Shown piece after piece: positions 1-11,966 of a DNA stretch of 64,000 nt (position 1 is its first letter; the number at the start of each line of letters is the position of its first letter). The notes under the pieces were generated by a model. It saw only the letters and a list, made by a program, of their open reading frames with translations. It was not told the DNA's origin and did not search any database. This DNA comes from Liolophura sinensis. Taxonomy: Eukaryota > Mollusca > Polyplacophora > Chitonida > Chitonidae. A program made the translations under genes and the position numbers. Location: positions 19,007,764-19,071,763 of the forward strand of contig NC_088306.1 in NCBI RefSeq assembly GCF_032854445.1, written 5' to 3'.

Positions 1-111
1 GTCTGTGAAAGTTTAGTATTGAAAGAATGAATGAACAAATGACTGATTATGGTTTAATTAAGCCAACTCCAGCAATATTTCAGAGATATCCTCATCAGAA
101 ACAAGTATATG

Positions 112-328
112 CTGTAAATCTTCAACCTTTTCCACCTTTATGCACTTTTTAAGTCGAATATATGCGTACTATTATTAAGAAACTATTGACAAAAAATATT
201 TGTTTATATCACTAAAGACGCAAGCTTCATAAAACCGTGCAGATTATTTCTCAGCAACCCATATAGTTCTCAAAGAATGCTTCAAAATATTGGTCACCGT
301 GGTGATTGAGAAGGCCGGGGAATTAGGG
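112..328 (+). mobile_element. MITE-like element, family B (copy B1)
   Basis: Starts CTGTAAATCTTCAACC and ends GGGGAATTAGGG followed by TA. The ends are near inverted repeats of each other, as in the other family A and B copies. The interior (TATCACTAAAGACGCAAGC, AAAACCGTGCAGATTATTT) matches copies near 8.7, 14.2 and 40.7 kb. There is no coding capacity, so it is probably non-autonomous. Confidence 0.7.
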
Positions 329-330
329 TA

Positions 331-1143
331 GTTCAAAGGAGGCAAGCTATGCCACCCATAAATACAAATGAGTCAAACCACTAAAAGAAATAAATATCAT
401 CACTGACAGAAGCAAACATGCTAGCTATCCCACTGAGCAATGCAAGTGAGAGTCTATACAGACATCAATGGCTCACAACGGAACACAAACTTCAAACTGA
501 AAACCAGTCACAGTTCAACTTTGTTACAGCCACATCCAGGTACGGACAAGTAAGCTTTCCATTTCACCACATGCAGCCACCGCAAACCCACGGCTTATAC
601 AAATGTAAACTTCACACTTCCATCACAAAACATCACAAAAGTCACAATTCGTGCTCAAAGTCTTCTTTAACCCTCTGTGGTTGAGGTCTTGAGGCTGATT
701 TGACCAGGCTCACATGATGTGTAATACTGCTATGTGACACTGATTGGGCAGTGATTTGGACTCGCTGTGGTATGTTCATTTCACTGTAACTTCTGACCTA
801 GAGTATGCTTATTACGCAGGTGTTGCGCACTGAAAACGTCCTTGAACTCGCCCAGGAGGACTTCTGCCAGAAGTTCTCTAACCCTAAACTAAGTGGATGC
901 GAGTTCAAATGCAGCTCTAGCTGGTTTGGGTGCAGTTTTTTTCCAGCAGGAACAAGAAATTCACTTTCACCTGTGCACTTGCCTTTAACCCACTATGCAC
1001 AGCATGATCCTCAGATTCTAGGAAAGGGTCTGTGGGCTCACACTTGGGAGTATCTTAATTTTAATGCAAAACTGCACATCCTGGGGTGCAAAAAGTGCAA
1101 TTGGAATTTTTACACGTACAGTCAATTGGTACTTAACCTTGGT
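331..1143. other. Intergenic or intronic stretch, no supported gene
   Basis: Open frames of 88 and 116 codons on the plus strand at 418-684 and 805-1155 have no recognisable domain or splice context. I treat them as chance. Nothing else stands out. Confidence 0.5.
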
Positions 1144-1320
1144 GACATACCTTGATTTATTTATTTATTTCATTGGTGTTTTACGCCGTAGTTAAGAATA
1201 TTTCACTTATACGACGGCTGCCAGCATAATGGTGGGAGGAAACTGGGCAGAGCACGGGGGGAAACCCTTGACCATCTGCAGGTTGCTGACAGATCTTCCC
1301 ATGTATGAGACATACTTTGA
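1144..1320 (-). mobile_element. tRNA-derived SINE, 5'-truncated, with TSD
   Basis: On the plus strand it reads from the TTTATT-rich 3' tail through the core (GGTGTTTTACGCCGTAG, AATATTTCACTTATACGAC) to GATCTTCCCATGTATGA. The tRNA head is missing. Flanking GACATACCTTGA (1144-1155) and GACATACTTTGA (1309-1320) form a 12-bp target-site duplication with one mismatch, so the body is 1156-1308. Confidence 0.85.
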
Positions 1321-2335
1321 ATGACAACTTGTGAATGTATATTTAAATGAACTAAAGTCTAACACACAAAACACCCCACTTTTCATGCCATACGTGTACC
1401 TTACCCCATGCCTCAAACAGTAAAAGAGGAATGTGCATATGTGGATAGTGTATATTTGGGGAAATCTGTCTCCAATTTGGACATCTGTGGCCGCAACCAG
1501 GTCTTTGGATTATTCCAGCTAATCCTCACCACCAGTGAATACATGTAGGAGTACTGTGTTAAACCTCAATCAAACTGACAAATAAATAAATAAATAAATA
1601 TGTGGCTATACATCAATAAAAATACATATATTTCTGTTCCTGAGGATCAAGGATGCTTTACATAAATATCTTAAGTTTTATAATCCTGTGACATGTATCA
1701 CAAGGAAAAACTTTGAGAAACAGAAATTTACAATTCCGTTCACATTTCACTTTTTCACACGAAGCCCTCTGTGTGTGGTTTGTTTGGGGTCACTGGAGGT
1801 CGTTGTTATGACGTCTCACGAGCACCCGCACAACAATACACCAGTATCTTCAAGCAGACACGAACAACAAGCAAAAATAAAAACATGCTTTCACTGAAGA
1901 TGCAGCTGAGCTGGATCCATCAGCATCTATTACCAAATACTCAGACTCTAACTTACACCTACATGTATGTTGACAAAAAAATCCAAATGCTTGTAGTTTA
2001 GAGTTTATTTAAACTGTGTGAACATCTAATGTCTATAGCTAGGAATATACGTATGTACGTGATAATGTATATGTGTTATAGGCCTACTGTTCACCTGATT
2101 GACTTCACACTTGCCTTGTGAAATGTGAGAACCCGAGAAAATGTAGTCTTGTGTGTTAAATCGAAAAAAAATGTATTGCATATGCAAATCATTTAATGAC
2201 AAAGTCACAAGTCTTTCACTATCCTTAGCAGTGAAACAGAAGTGTTTGATTTTATCGTTTTCTCTTCATAGTTAATTTCAGGTATATAAATGGTAACACC
2301 GCAATTCTAAGGACTGAATGGATATGTATAAATGA
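1321..2335. other. Non-coding stretch with a possible SINE 3' end
   Basis: Around 1440-1602 the sequence runs into GTTAAACCTCAATCAAAC and then an (AAAT)n tail. This resembles the 3' end of a SINE distinct from the core family, but no head is visible. The rest shows no gene. Confidence 0.35.
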
Positions 2336-2862
2336 ATGTATTTATGTATGTATGGATGTATGGATGTATGTATGGATGTATGTATGTATGTATGTATGTA
2401 TGGATGGATGTATGTATGTATGTATGTATGGATGTATGTATGGATGCATGTATGGATGTATGTATGTAAGGATGCATATATGTATGTATGTATGTAAGGA
2501 TGCATGTATCTATGTATGTAAGGATACATGTATGCATGTATGTAAGGATGCATGTATGCATGTATGGATGGATGGATGGATGGATGAATGTCTGAATGAA
2601 TGTAGGTATGAATGAATGTATGTATGTACGTATGAATGTATGTATGTATGTATGTATGTATGTATATATGAATGAATGAATGTATGAATGAATGTATGTA
2701 TGAATGTATGTATGAATGCATGTATGTATGTATGAATGCATGTATGTATGTATGAATGTATGTATGTATGTATGAATGTATGTATGAATGTATGTACGTA
2801 TGTATGTATGTATGTATGTATGAATATATGTATGTATGAATGAATGTCATAGCATAATACAG
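2336..2862. repeat. ATGN tetranucleotide microsatellite
   Basis: About 530 bp of TATG units interspersed with GATG, AATG and CATG variants. It keeps several frames open on both strands (up to 197 codons of Tyr-Ile-His-Thr type repeats on the minus strand). These are a consequence of the repeat, not genes. Confidence 0.95.
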
Positions 2863-2959
2863 TAGGATCAAATGGCAACAGCTAGTGTAACATCTAAACC
2901 TAAGTAGGCCACTTCAAATACAGGAATGCAGGTATCTTTTCTCAGCCTGCCCTAGTTAC

Positions 2960-2984
2960 CTTTTTTTTTTTTTTTTTTTTTTGT
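2960..2984. repeat. Poly-T tract
   Basis: Uninterrupted run of T, about 22 nt. Confidence 0.9.
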
Positions 2985-3065
2985 AGACTGCCTGCCCAGG
3001 TTTGCCCACATCTCGCTGTAGAATGATAATCTAGTTTCTCCTGATTCATTCTACTATTATACATA

Positions 3066-3290
3066 TAATATCCTACTCGATTCTAGCACCATCCTACTAC
3101 CAGGTTTTAGCACCATCCTACTGCCAGGTTTTAGCACCATCCTACTACTAGGTTCCAGCACCATCCCACTACTACGTTCTATCACTATCCTACTACCAGG
3201 TTCTAGTACTATCCTACTACCAGGTTCTCGCACCATCCTACTACCAGGTTCTAGCACCATCCTACTACCAGGTTCTACACCATCTTAAGT
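3066..3290. repeat. 24-bp minisatellite, about 9.5 units
   Basis: Unit CATCCTACTACCAGGTTCTAG plus CAC. TCCTAC anchors fall at 3092, 3116, 3140, 3164 (as TCCCAC), 3188, 3212, 3236 and 3260, exactly 24 bp apart. The first unit is 21 bp and the last 23 bp. A 67-codon minus-strand frame (MVLEPGSR repeats) follows from the multiple-of-three period. Confidence 0.92.
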
Positions 3291-4750
3291 GCACACTATT
3301 TATTAATTTAATTATAAATTATTTCACTGGGGGTTCAAATAGCAGAAATGTTGGGGTTTTGTTTGAGATTCTGTGTTGCTTTAATTTGAAAGTGACCCAT
3401 GTCAGATTTGAACCGGGGAAATCAAGCATATGACATAAACAGTCTAACCACATTTGATCCAAGGTTATGTACTCTCTGGAGACATGAGGTACCTGTGAAT
3501 TCTCTACATGTTACAATGGAAAATTATAGTTCAATCCTGAAGAAAGCTTTTATCGTCTCTTAAACTAATGTCTTCAACATCTTCAGAAGATATAAATAAA
3601 GATGCACAGAAACTGTATGCTAACAAACACATAACACGACAGACTAAAACAGAGCCTTTACCATGACACTGCTATAATTAGCAGTACATTTTATTAACAC
3701 TGTGTGGACATTTTCAGGCTTTGAATCATCCCTTAATCTAGGTTAAGAGAAATAACTAGACATGCACAATGCATGTTATATATGAAGTACTATACAAAGT
3801 CCCAGTGACTTCATTGACAAGTCATTTTTACCTGCCTTTTACCTGAGCCTATCCCTTCATACCTCTTACCTGTGATTGCATTTTAACAGGTGAGGTGAAG
3901 TGAGTCAAGCCTAAAGCACTTCGCTGAAGTGAACGCTGATCAATAGCGCGTAAGGGCTAACCCATTCTCACCTGTGCACAGGTAACTTCACATAAGCTAT
4001 ACAGTAACTACTATTCTCTGCAGGTAAAAAGTGTCTAAGTGTGACTTTACTGAAGATCTATTATCGACGATGTCTTTCACAGACATCAACAGCGTGTAAG
4101 TCTCGAGACTATCTTCCCACCTACAAAAGCTATAGAGCAGAACGCGTGTACATATCTAGCTTAAAGCCACACAGCCTGTGATTTTTTTTCACCTGCCTTG
4201 TGCTACCTGTCATTGAATGTGACTACGTCGAATCAATACAATACCTAGGTGAGACTATTATAGAGTCAATCGAATCTATTTCCCTGAATATCTAAAGTGT
4301 TTAGCTTCATCAAAAACACATTAATGGCATGTGCACATTAACAAAAGCATTCGATCTTTACACAGACCAGAATACACCATAATATTCAAGGTGTGAAAAA
4401 GGCTATTGTAACAGTTAAGGTGCACCATGCTGCACACCATGTGATGTATGTGTATATTCAGGCCAATTTCACAGCATTTTCACACGAAAAATAGTATCTC
4501 TAACTGCCATACCCGTGTATGAAATTATATTTACATTGACATGAAATCGCGCCTTGCTAGCTGTCAAACTTACAAGCTTCACAGAGCTTAAATTATGTAC
4601 AACGGACAATGTGAGAAGATTAAAGCTGTAGAAATTGTATTAACGATATGAATTCTTGAAGTCCTCCAGATTTACACGTATCTCATGTAACATACAGGAA
4701 TGTCTACCAAATCCTCACAGATGATGAAGGTTTCTCAATGCCTTCACAAT
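3291..4750. other. Non-coding stretch, no feature recognised
   Basis: Unique AT-rich sequence with no convincing ORF, repeat family or splice-bounded exon that I could identify. Confidence 0.5.
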
Positions 4751-5003
4751 ATTTAATTATTTGTTTATTTCATTGGTGTTTTACGCCGTGCTCAACAATA
4801 TTTCACATCTACAATAGCAGCCTATTATACTGAGAAGAAACTGTGTACAGGAAACCCTTGACCACCTGCAGGTTGCTGACGGACTTTCCCACATACAACC
4901 GCAAAAAGACGCCAGCAGAACCTGGACTTGAACTCACAATGACCGAACTGGTGAGAAGTTACTGGGAAGCTGTGCTGCACTAGCATATTGACCTCTAGGC
5001 AAC
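4751..5003 (-). mobile_element. tRNA-derived core SINE, near full length, decayed
   Basis: Reads on the plus strand from ATTTGTTTATTTCATTGG through GTTTTACGCCGTGCTCAAC and the core to CTTGAACTCACAATGACC and GGTGAGAAGTTACTGGG, which is the degraded tRNA-like head. The many substitutions mark an old copy. TSDs are not clear. Confidence 0.8.
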
Positions 5004-5209
5004 AGAGTACTCCAGTCACAGTAAGCAGTTAATATTGCAGGTATGGCTGTTCAAGTAGTCTAACATGAAGTTTATTCAAGATAACTGGCCTTTCACCCAT
5101 ATACATGCACCTGTACAGGTAGGTCACATGTGGCAAAGATGCCTAAAACTTCTACTCAAAGGGCTCGATCCAGTTTCTTCTCCAATAAAACTGATCACAA
5201 CTGTATATA

Positions 5210-5431
5210 CTGTAATTCTTCGACCTTTTAACATGTTTGCAAGGTGTTTATTCAAGCATATTCTGAAGGTATAATCCTTATTCTGTATTAATTGATAAAA
5301 TTATACTTCTTGTGAAGTCCTGAAACGGCCTATCCAACTAATGAAGTTTTGTCTCCAACATCAAGTTAAAAATGTGCATAAATTGCACTGAAAGTTGCTT
5401 TTTCATATGCGCAAAGGTTGAGGAATTAGGG
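5210..5431 (+). mobile_element. MITE-like element, family A (copy A1)
   Basis: Begins CTGTAATTCTTCGACC after TA (5208-5209) and ends GGTTGAGGAATTAGGG before TA (5432-5433). The two ends are inverted repeats of about 28 bp with some mismatches. The interior contains GGTGTTTATTCAAGCATATT and AAATTGCACTGAAAGTTGC, shared with copies near 9.0, 14.8, 32.1, 36.7, 41.5 and 47.4 kb. No ORF. The TA duplication suggests mobilisation by a Tc1/mariner-like transposase (inference). Confidence 0.8.
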
Positions 5432-5433
5432 TA

Positions 5434-6900
5434 AGTTAAATAATCCTTCAGAGTAACTTCAAACCAAAATAATAATAATTAATTATTATAAAAATAAATA
5501 AAAAAATAAAATAATAATAAAAATAAAAAATACCCTGTGACATCTCTATAAACTTCAACAGTTTGAATATGTATAAGAGTGTATTTATAAACATGGTTTA
5601 CATCTCTCTGCCCGAATTCAACTATACATCTATACAGATATATATATATATATGTATATATACACAGGTACCCTCATTCCTGTGCTGATGAAATACTCTA
5701 TAACGCGCACACTATCATCTGTATCATCAATGTTTACCTATAGGGCTTAAGCCAGTGATGTGTGAACACAATTAAGCTATCTCCAGCGAGCTGTTAACAG
5801 TTTATCAAATATTATTCTACATTTGTCTTCCAGGCACCAGAGAAAGAGAGAGAGAGAGAGACAGAGAAAGCTCAAAATTACGACAGCAAATCTGGGTCAG
5901 AAATTTACAAAGAGGTGAACATGTAGACTAAATTACACAAGCACAGGTCTTGGCACTAACAGTCTGCCAACGGAATGTGCAAGAGTTTTCTTTTGAGAAA
6001 GAAAAAGAGAGAGAGAAAGAGAGAGAAAGAAATACAGAAAAAGAAAAAGAATAAGCCCAGGATGAGGTCAAACAGCTAATGGGTATATACTGATTTCGGA
6101 TCTGCTTTTCCCAAAAAACACGAATTTAAAGACGTCTGAATTCTTTTTAAACTACCCTTCACAAAAGCAAGGTTTTTTTTGTTTTTTTTTAATGAAAGTG
6201 ACCAATTTTTTTAACTGATCTAATAAGTTTCACAATCTGTTTTTTGCTTTCACAACAAATTAAGCCTGTGACACAGAGATTTACCAGTTTTAACGATACA
6301 CATGACGTATAGCGTGTATTCACAGAATGCACCCTGGACAAAGTCAATTTATTTCACAAGTATTGTGCATTTGTGTCTTGACAGCTCATAATATTGAATT
6401 TATTTTGTTTCGCAAATTTAGTTTTTCAAACACTGTATACTGCCTGTAAAGAATTGAGAACATGTATGAATGTTTGAATGGTACAGGTACAGTTGGCCAT
6501 CAAATAATCACAGCACAGACAAACTGAAATGGGTTCATTCAATTTCATGCAAAGGAAAATATACATGTAGGTACAAATCTGAAAAGTAGGTCATTTATAT
6601 ATACATATAATTTTACAGATGAAAGGAAATTCTCCATGATATATTTACGCACAACTTATTTCCACGGAGATTACAGAAACCGCTCTGTCTACATACATGT
6701 GTGTCATGGGTGCATGGAACTGCCAACAACATTATGCATACAAATACATTAAAACTGTTTCTTTGGGCCATGAATATGTCTATTCCACAACTGTAGATGT
6801 CTTTGTATTGCTGGTCTCAATATTGCCCACACACAATTTCTAGTACTGCTTCACTGGAAAGACAACTCTCATACACCAGATATTTTACCCCAGTTGCCTG
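5434..6900. other. Non-coding stretch with low-complexity tracts
   Basis: Contains an (AATAA)n-like tract (5470-5530), a TA tract (5638-5662), a GA tract (5842-5862), and an AG-rich tract (5998-6053). No gene seen. Confidence 0.55.
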
Positions 6901-6901
6901 A

Positions 6902-7692
6902 CCCAGTCATGCCATGCATGTACTACATTTCAAGGCTGCATGTCCAGTTCTTCCCTTACACACAAGGTTGCCCTACCCAGTCATGCCATGCATGTACTAC
7001 ATTTTAGGGCTGCATGTCCAGTTCTTCCCTTACACACAAGGTTGCCCTACCCAGTCATGCCATGCATGTACTACATTTTAGGGTCGCATGTCCAGTTCTT
7101 CCCTTACACACAAGGTTGCCCTACCCAGCCATGCCATGCATGTACTACATTTTAGGGCTGCATGTCCAGTTCTTCCCTTACACACAAGGTTGCCCTACCC
7201 AGTCATGCCATGCATGTACTACATTTTAGGGCTGCATGTCCAGTACTTCCCTTACACACAAGGTTGCCCTACCCAGTCATGCCATGCATGTACTACATTT
7301 TAGGGCTGTATGTCCAGTTCTTCCCTTACACACAAGGTTGCCCTACCCAGTCATGCCATGCATGTACTACATTTTAGGGCTGCATGTCCAGTTCTTCCCT
7401 TACACACAAGGTTGCCCTACCCAGTCATGCCATGCATGTACTACATTTTAGGGCTGTATGTCCAGTTCTTCCCTTACACACAAGGTTGCCCTACCCAGTC
7501 ATGCCATGCATGTACTACATTTTAGGGCTGCATGTCCAGTTCTTCCCTTACACACAAGGTTGCCCTACCCAGTCATGCCATGCATGTACTACATTTTAGG
7601 GCTGTATGTCCAGTTCTTCCCTTACACACAAGGTTGCCCTACCCAGTCATGCCATGCATGTACCACATTTTAGGGCTGTATATCCAGTACTT
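6902..7692. repeat. 74-bp tandem array, about 10.6 copies
   Basis: The unit contains CAGTCATGCCATGCATGTAC, ACATTTTAGGGCTGCATG and TTACACACAAGGTTGCCC. Copies recur every 74 bp with a few substitutions and end in a diverged half unit. Since 74 is not a multiple of three, the staggered 71-codon plus-strand frames (start MSSSSLTHKV) are all the same artefact. Later units alternate GGGCTGTATG and GGGCTGCATG, a 148-bp dimer. Confidence 0.95.
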
Positions 7693-8662
7693 AACTTACA
7701 CACTATGTGTCTAACTATGGTTTCCCCTTTGCCCATGTATAGCTGATAAAGAACTTCTTCATCCTAATGTGGTACTACACACTAGATGCGGGTATATTTT
7801 TGGGAAATTTCTGTCATTTTTGTGGACATCACAGAGAGACCACCACAGACCTCAGGTAAAGAGTTCAATTCTTACTGCAGTCATGGTTTACACTCAGGAT
7901 CATAAAATACAACAAGAGAGCAATTCACTAAAACTTAATTGTCATTGTCAGATTTTAAGACATGATAAAGGGCTTGTGCTCCCTATAATACAACTTTATA
8001 CTTATATGTACATGTGGTAAGGAAATGGCACAAAATCTATGTGCTGGAGATTCCACTACACATAATAGTCAAACCTGACACAAGCAGAGCTTGACAAAAA
8101 GATTTTTCAAAAACTTCACCCTGAAACTTCAGCTTGAGATAATAGCACTGAAATCCAAAACTTTAACTTTATCTGTGGATTTAAGCATCTACCAACCGAT
8201 CACCCAGACGTAAATACCTGTCTACAGCAGGGACAGGATTTGGCTTTCAACCACAGCTGACATAGATCTGTAGTGTCATCTTTTGTACCATAGACATGAC
8301 AGAGATCGATTTTCAAACATCGACCAGCAGTTTACTTCATCAATGCAGATATAAGGGCGCTGTTTTAATATTTACACCAAACAAAAAGCTTTCAAGATAT
8401 TTTAGAAAATTTTCTTTCTTTTTCAACTTTTACCTGCAATAAACAAGCAACTCTAGAAATCGCATTATACATATCCGTCCGTCTGTCTGTCTGTCTGTCT
8501 GTATGTCTGTCTGTCTGTCTGTCTTTTGGTAGGCTGATCAGCCTTTTCAAATTGTTGACTTCGTATGTTTTAACGTAGACCATTTAACAAACACAGTGAA
8601 GGGGCCTGAGTGCTTTCTGTGGGATATCCCATCTACTGGCAATTAGACAAATTTCACCATTA
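7693..8662. other. Non-coding stretch with a (GTCT)n tract
   Basis: A (GTCT)n microsatellite lies at about 8476-8524. Otherwise unique sequence without a recognisable gene. Confidence 0.55.
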
Positions 8663-8881
8663 CTGTAAATTTTCAACTTTTTATGACCTCTAAAGCACTT
8701 TTAGTGGAATTTATGCATACAATTATTATGAAAATGACACACAAAAAAAATGACTTGTTTGTGTCACTAAAGATGCCAGCTTTATAAAACTGTGCAGATT
8801 ATTTATCTACACACCAGTGTTCTCTGAGAATGTTTTAAAGTTCTGGTCACAGTGGTGGTTGAAAAGGTTGAAGAATTAGCC
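8663..8881 (+). mobile_element. MITE-like element, family B (copy B2)
   Basis: Begins CTGTAAATTTTCAAC after TA and ends GGTTGAAGAATTAGCC before TA (8882-8883). The interior (GGAATTTATGCATACAATTA, GTGTCACTAAAGATGCCAGC, AAAACTGTGCAGATTATTT) matches B1, B3 and B4. Confidence 0.8.
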
Positions 8882-8963
8882 TAGCTTCATGTAAAATTTC
8901 TTTTATGGCCTGTGTGACACATTTATAACTCTGCCTCTGAAACAGGTATAAATAATGCACATA

Positions 8964-9159
8964 CTGTAATTCTTCAAACTTTTCACATATTTGCAAGGTG
9001 TTTACTCAAGCATACTCTCAAGGCATTATAATTCTGTTTTGACTGATAAAATTATACTTTTAGTGAAGACCTGAAACTGGCCAATACAACCACTGTAGTT
9101 TTGTCTCCAAAATCAAATTAAAATTGCTCTTTCACATGGAAAAAGGTTGAGGAATTAGA
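8964..9159 (+). mobile_element. MITE-like element, family A (copy A2)
   Basis: Begins CTGTAATTCTTCAAAC after TA (8962-8963). The interior matches A1 (CAAGGTGTTTACTCAAGCAT, AGTTTTGTCTCCAAAATC). The right end GGTTGAGGAATTAG is followed by disrupted sequence, so the right TA is not clear. It lies 80 bp from B2 in the same orientation. Confidence 0.75.
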
Positions 9160-9502
9160 AACTAGAAAAACTATGGTAAACTCCGGGGATCTAAAGGATT
9201 AAGTAACCTGCCAGACTGAACAGAGTATACTGTATTGTTCGCACAAGAAAAACAGGTCAACACAGAAAAAACCCAGCCAGGCGTTAAAAAGAAACAAGGG
9301 CAATTTTACTGTCAGGTAGTTCCGGAGTAGAATTGAGTCCGACATGGCGGAAGACCAAAGAAAAGAATAAATGTTTTAGATATAAAAGGTAACTAAAGAA
9401 TGTCCTTGGTTGTTAAAATATTTGTTGTTGATAGTTAACATGAAGACATGAGTTTTTCAGCTACTTGGACTATTTCACAATTGAGTCAATGCTTGAAACA
9501 CT

Positions 9503-9547
9503 GGGTGGGGGTGGGGGTGGGGGGGGGGGTTGCGGGGGGGGGGGGGA
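9503..9547 (+). repeat. G-rich tract, potential G-quadruplex
   Basis: About 45 bases almost entirely G with short T or C interruptions (GGGTGGGGGTGGGGG, then longer G runs). It has more than four runs of three or more G on the plus strand, which satisfies the simple G-quadruplex pattern. Confidence 0.85.
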
Positions 9548-11765
9548 GTACAACTGTAACACATGCATCAGATCACGTGTATGTCTGCATCAGGGTGCAG
9601 CTGTTTTATTAAAGACAGGATTGAAGGACTCAAAATTAATAATGGCAGGGTAACTGACATTAACTCTCCAAACATTTTCTCACTTCGACATGTTTGATGC
9701 AGGTTAACTTGAACGTGAAATAACGGTAAATAAGAAAAAAACTAGGACTAGGTTAAGTGACGTAATATGGATTGTAAATTATCAAACATCATAGATGCAA
9801 ACTGGTAATAAGTGGTTGAAATGCAAAGTTACAGGTGAATAAACCATTTATATTGAAATGTAAACATCACTAACATAAATGTGTAATGACATACAGTGAT
9901 GTGCAAATAGGCTGAACCGTGAGTTGACCGTGAAATTCACAGTAGCTATGTGAAAGGCACCGGGGAAATGTGAATTCCAAGTAGAAATGTGAATTCCAAG
10001 TAGAAATGTGAACTGAAAGTTGAAATGTGAAGTTGAGCTACTAGAACCTGGTAAACCTCGTACCCAGAGGCTCAAGACCTATATGTACAGGATTCAGGTA
10101 CCCCTTCCCTTTTCTAGTTCCATGACCCCCAAACAAATTTTAGATTCCATGGGTACAGATGTCATTTCTAGGAAATGCTGAAGGTAACCAAGCAACCAAA
10201 ACAACACAATCTTAAATAAATAAAAAAATTGAGTTTATAGCTCTGTATGATTTTCTGGGAAATAAATATATGGACAAGATGTAAAATTAAAATTGAAAAT
10301 TCTTTAAGAACATATATGTATATTAGTGTACACCAACATATGACATGCAAATTGAACGACACATGATTTTCTTTAGTCTATGGTAATAATACAGACATTT
10401 TAACATGTATACAAGAATTTACACACAAAGGTAATAAAACCGATGTAAAACCAGAAACTAATTGTATCTAACCATGTACATGCCTACACACCTATATATA
10501 CACATACTGCAATAAAGGCAGAGTTTCAAAACATTAAAGTACCATCTACATGACAATGGCTGAAATACACAACAGCTATTATGACTAATATAAGCATGGA
10601 AAAACAAACAACAAACACTTATTAAACCTCTGGAGAACAAAAGTTTACTTCACACTTTGATCACAGTACTTAAGAGAACATGAAGACCGGCACACGCACA
10701 CATTTTGTATCTACAACTTATAGGAGTCACGGTATTAAAAGGGTGATAAACTTTTTAGTTGATACTTGTTCTTTTGTAGTTTTTGTTTTTTTTTTTTTTG
10801 GTTCTCACTTTTTTTTTTTTTTTTTTTGCTCTCATTTTGATGTATGTGTCCAGACTGACCTTTATTGCACCTGAAGACAACCTCATCTACAGGTGACCTA
10901 GTACGTATTCACACATACATGCACAGAACGCTAACAGGTATACAAGTCTGTGCTTTTCAGTTTTGTTGTGCATATTCTTCTGGACTATATTAATACTAAT
11001 ATGGGAACAAACGACAATCAATTCATACACTGTAGGTGTTCCCTATACATGTAACTATACACGTGTATCTACCTGCACATCAAGTTTGACATTGGTTCAC
11101 TTTGCCTGTGTCAAAGCACCTTGCTGGCTCAGGTCACTCCAATTTAAGGAAGAGGGTATAAAAATAAAAATATAACTTTTGGACTATCACAACAATTTTT
11201 CCTTTTCAAGCCTTGATAAAAACAGACAAAACATAAAAACTTCAAAATGGCACAACATAAAGAGATTTATAAGAGATTTTATTTTTATTCCATTTTTGGA
11301 CCGCCCATAAAAAAAAATAAAATAAAATTGATGTCACCTCAGTCAAATGAAAAATTCTCACTGGAACAAAGCAGCCAGACCCATGCTTCAAATCCAAACT
11401 GTTTCCCACCTGCCCATCAACGGTTGCTGAATACTGACGCCCCAGTCTCCTCCACCCACGTACTAAATATTTTTTATTTGTTAATTTTTCTTGGCTACAA
11501 AGGTGGCGTATTTTCTTGAATTTACTTCAGACTTTCACATTTCTGTGCACATGCTGATAGCCATGAAGAGTTTGTCCTGTCTAATTTATACTCATGCCAA
11601 ACAGTACAACGTCATATCAAAGCTTGCAATATTACGTAACCCAAATCAAGAGCACTGCTTGGAGCATCCTGGCAGAGTCAGTCTGATGTAACAATAAATA
11701 CATTTGATGATAATTACTTAAAATTACTTCAATTTCTTCAATATACATTATTTCACTTTTCTGTT
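9548..11765. other. Non-coding stretch, no feature recognised
   Basis: Unique sequence with T tracts near 10788 and 10808. The open frames here are short and show no domain. Small direct repeats of GTGAATTCCAAGTAGAAAT occur at 9970-10008. Confidence 0.45.
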
Positions 11766-11767
11766 TG

Positions 11768-11966
11768 CAATTTCATGCCGTACTCAAGAATATTTCACTT
11801 ATACGACAACGGCTGGCATTATGATGGGAGGAAACCTGGCAGAGCCCAGGGAAAACCAAAAACCATCTGCAGGTTGCTAACGGGCCTTCAAACGTATGGT
11901 CGGAGAGGAAAACAGCATGAGCTGGTCGTGAACTCACACCAACTGCACTGGTGAGACTGATCACAA
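11768..11966 (-). mobile_element. Core SINE fragment, includes part of the head
   Basis: Plus-strand reading: CATGCCGTACTCAAGAATAT, ACTTATACGACAACGGC, then CATGAGCTGGTCGTGAACTC and GCACTGGTGAGACTG. These correspond to the core and the B-box side of the tRNA-related head. The A/T tail is lost. Confidence 0.8.

Noticed and set aside
2278-2878. Long frames of Tyr-Ile-His-Thr repeats on the minus strand and Met-Tyr-Val-Cys on the plus strand
   Set aside because: They are translations of the ATGN microsatellite. All frames are open because stop codons rarely arise from the unit.
6940-7714. Ten overlapping 60-71-codon frames beginning MSSSSLTHKV
   Set aside because: One 74-bp unit seen repeatedly; each copy shifts frame and stops after about three units.
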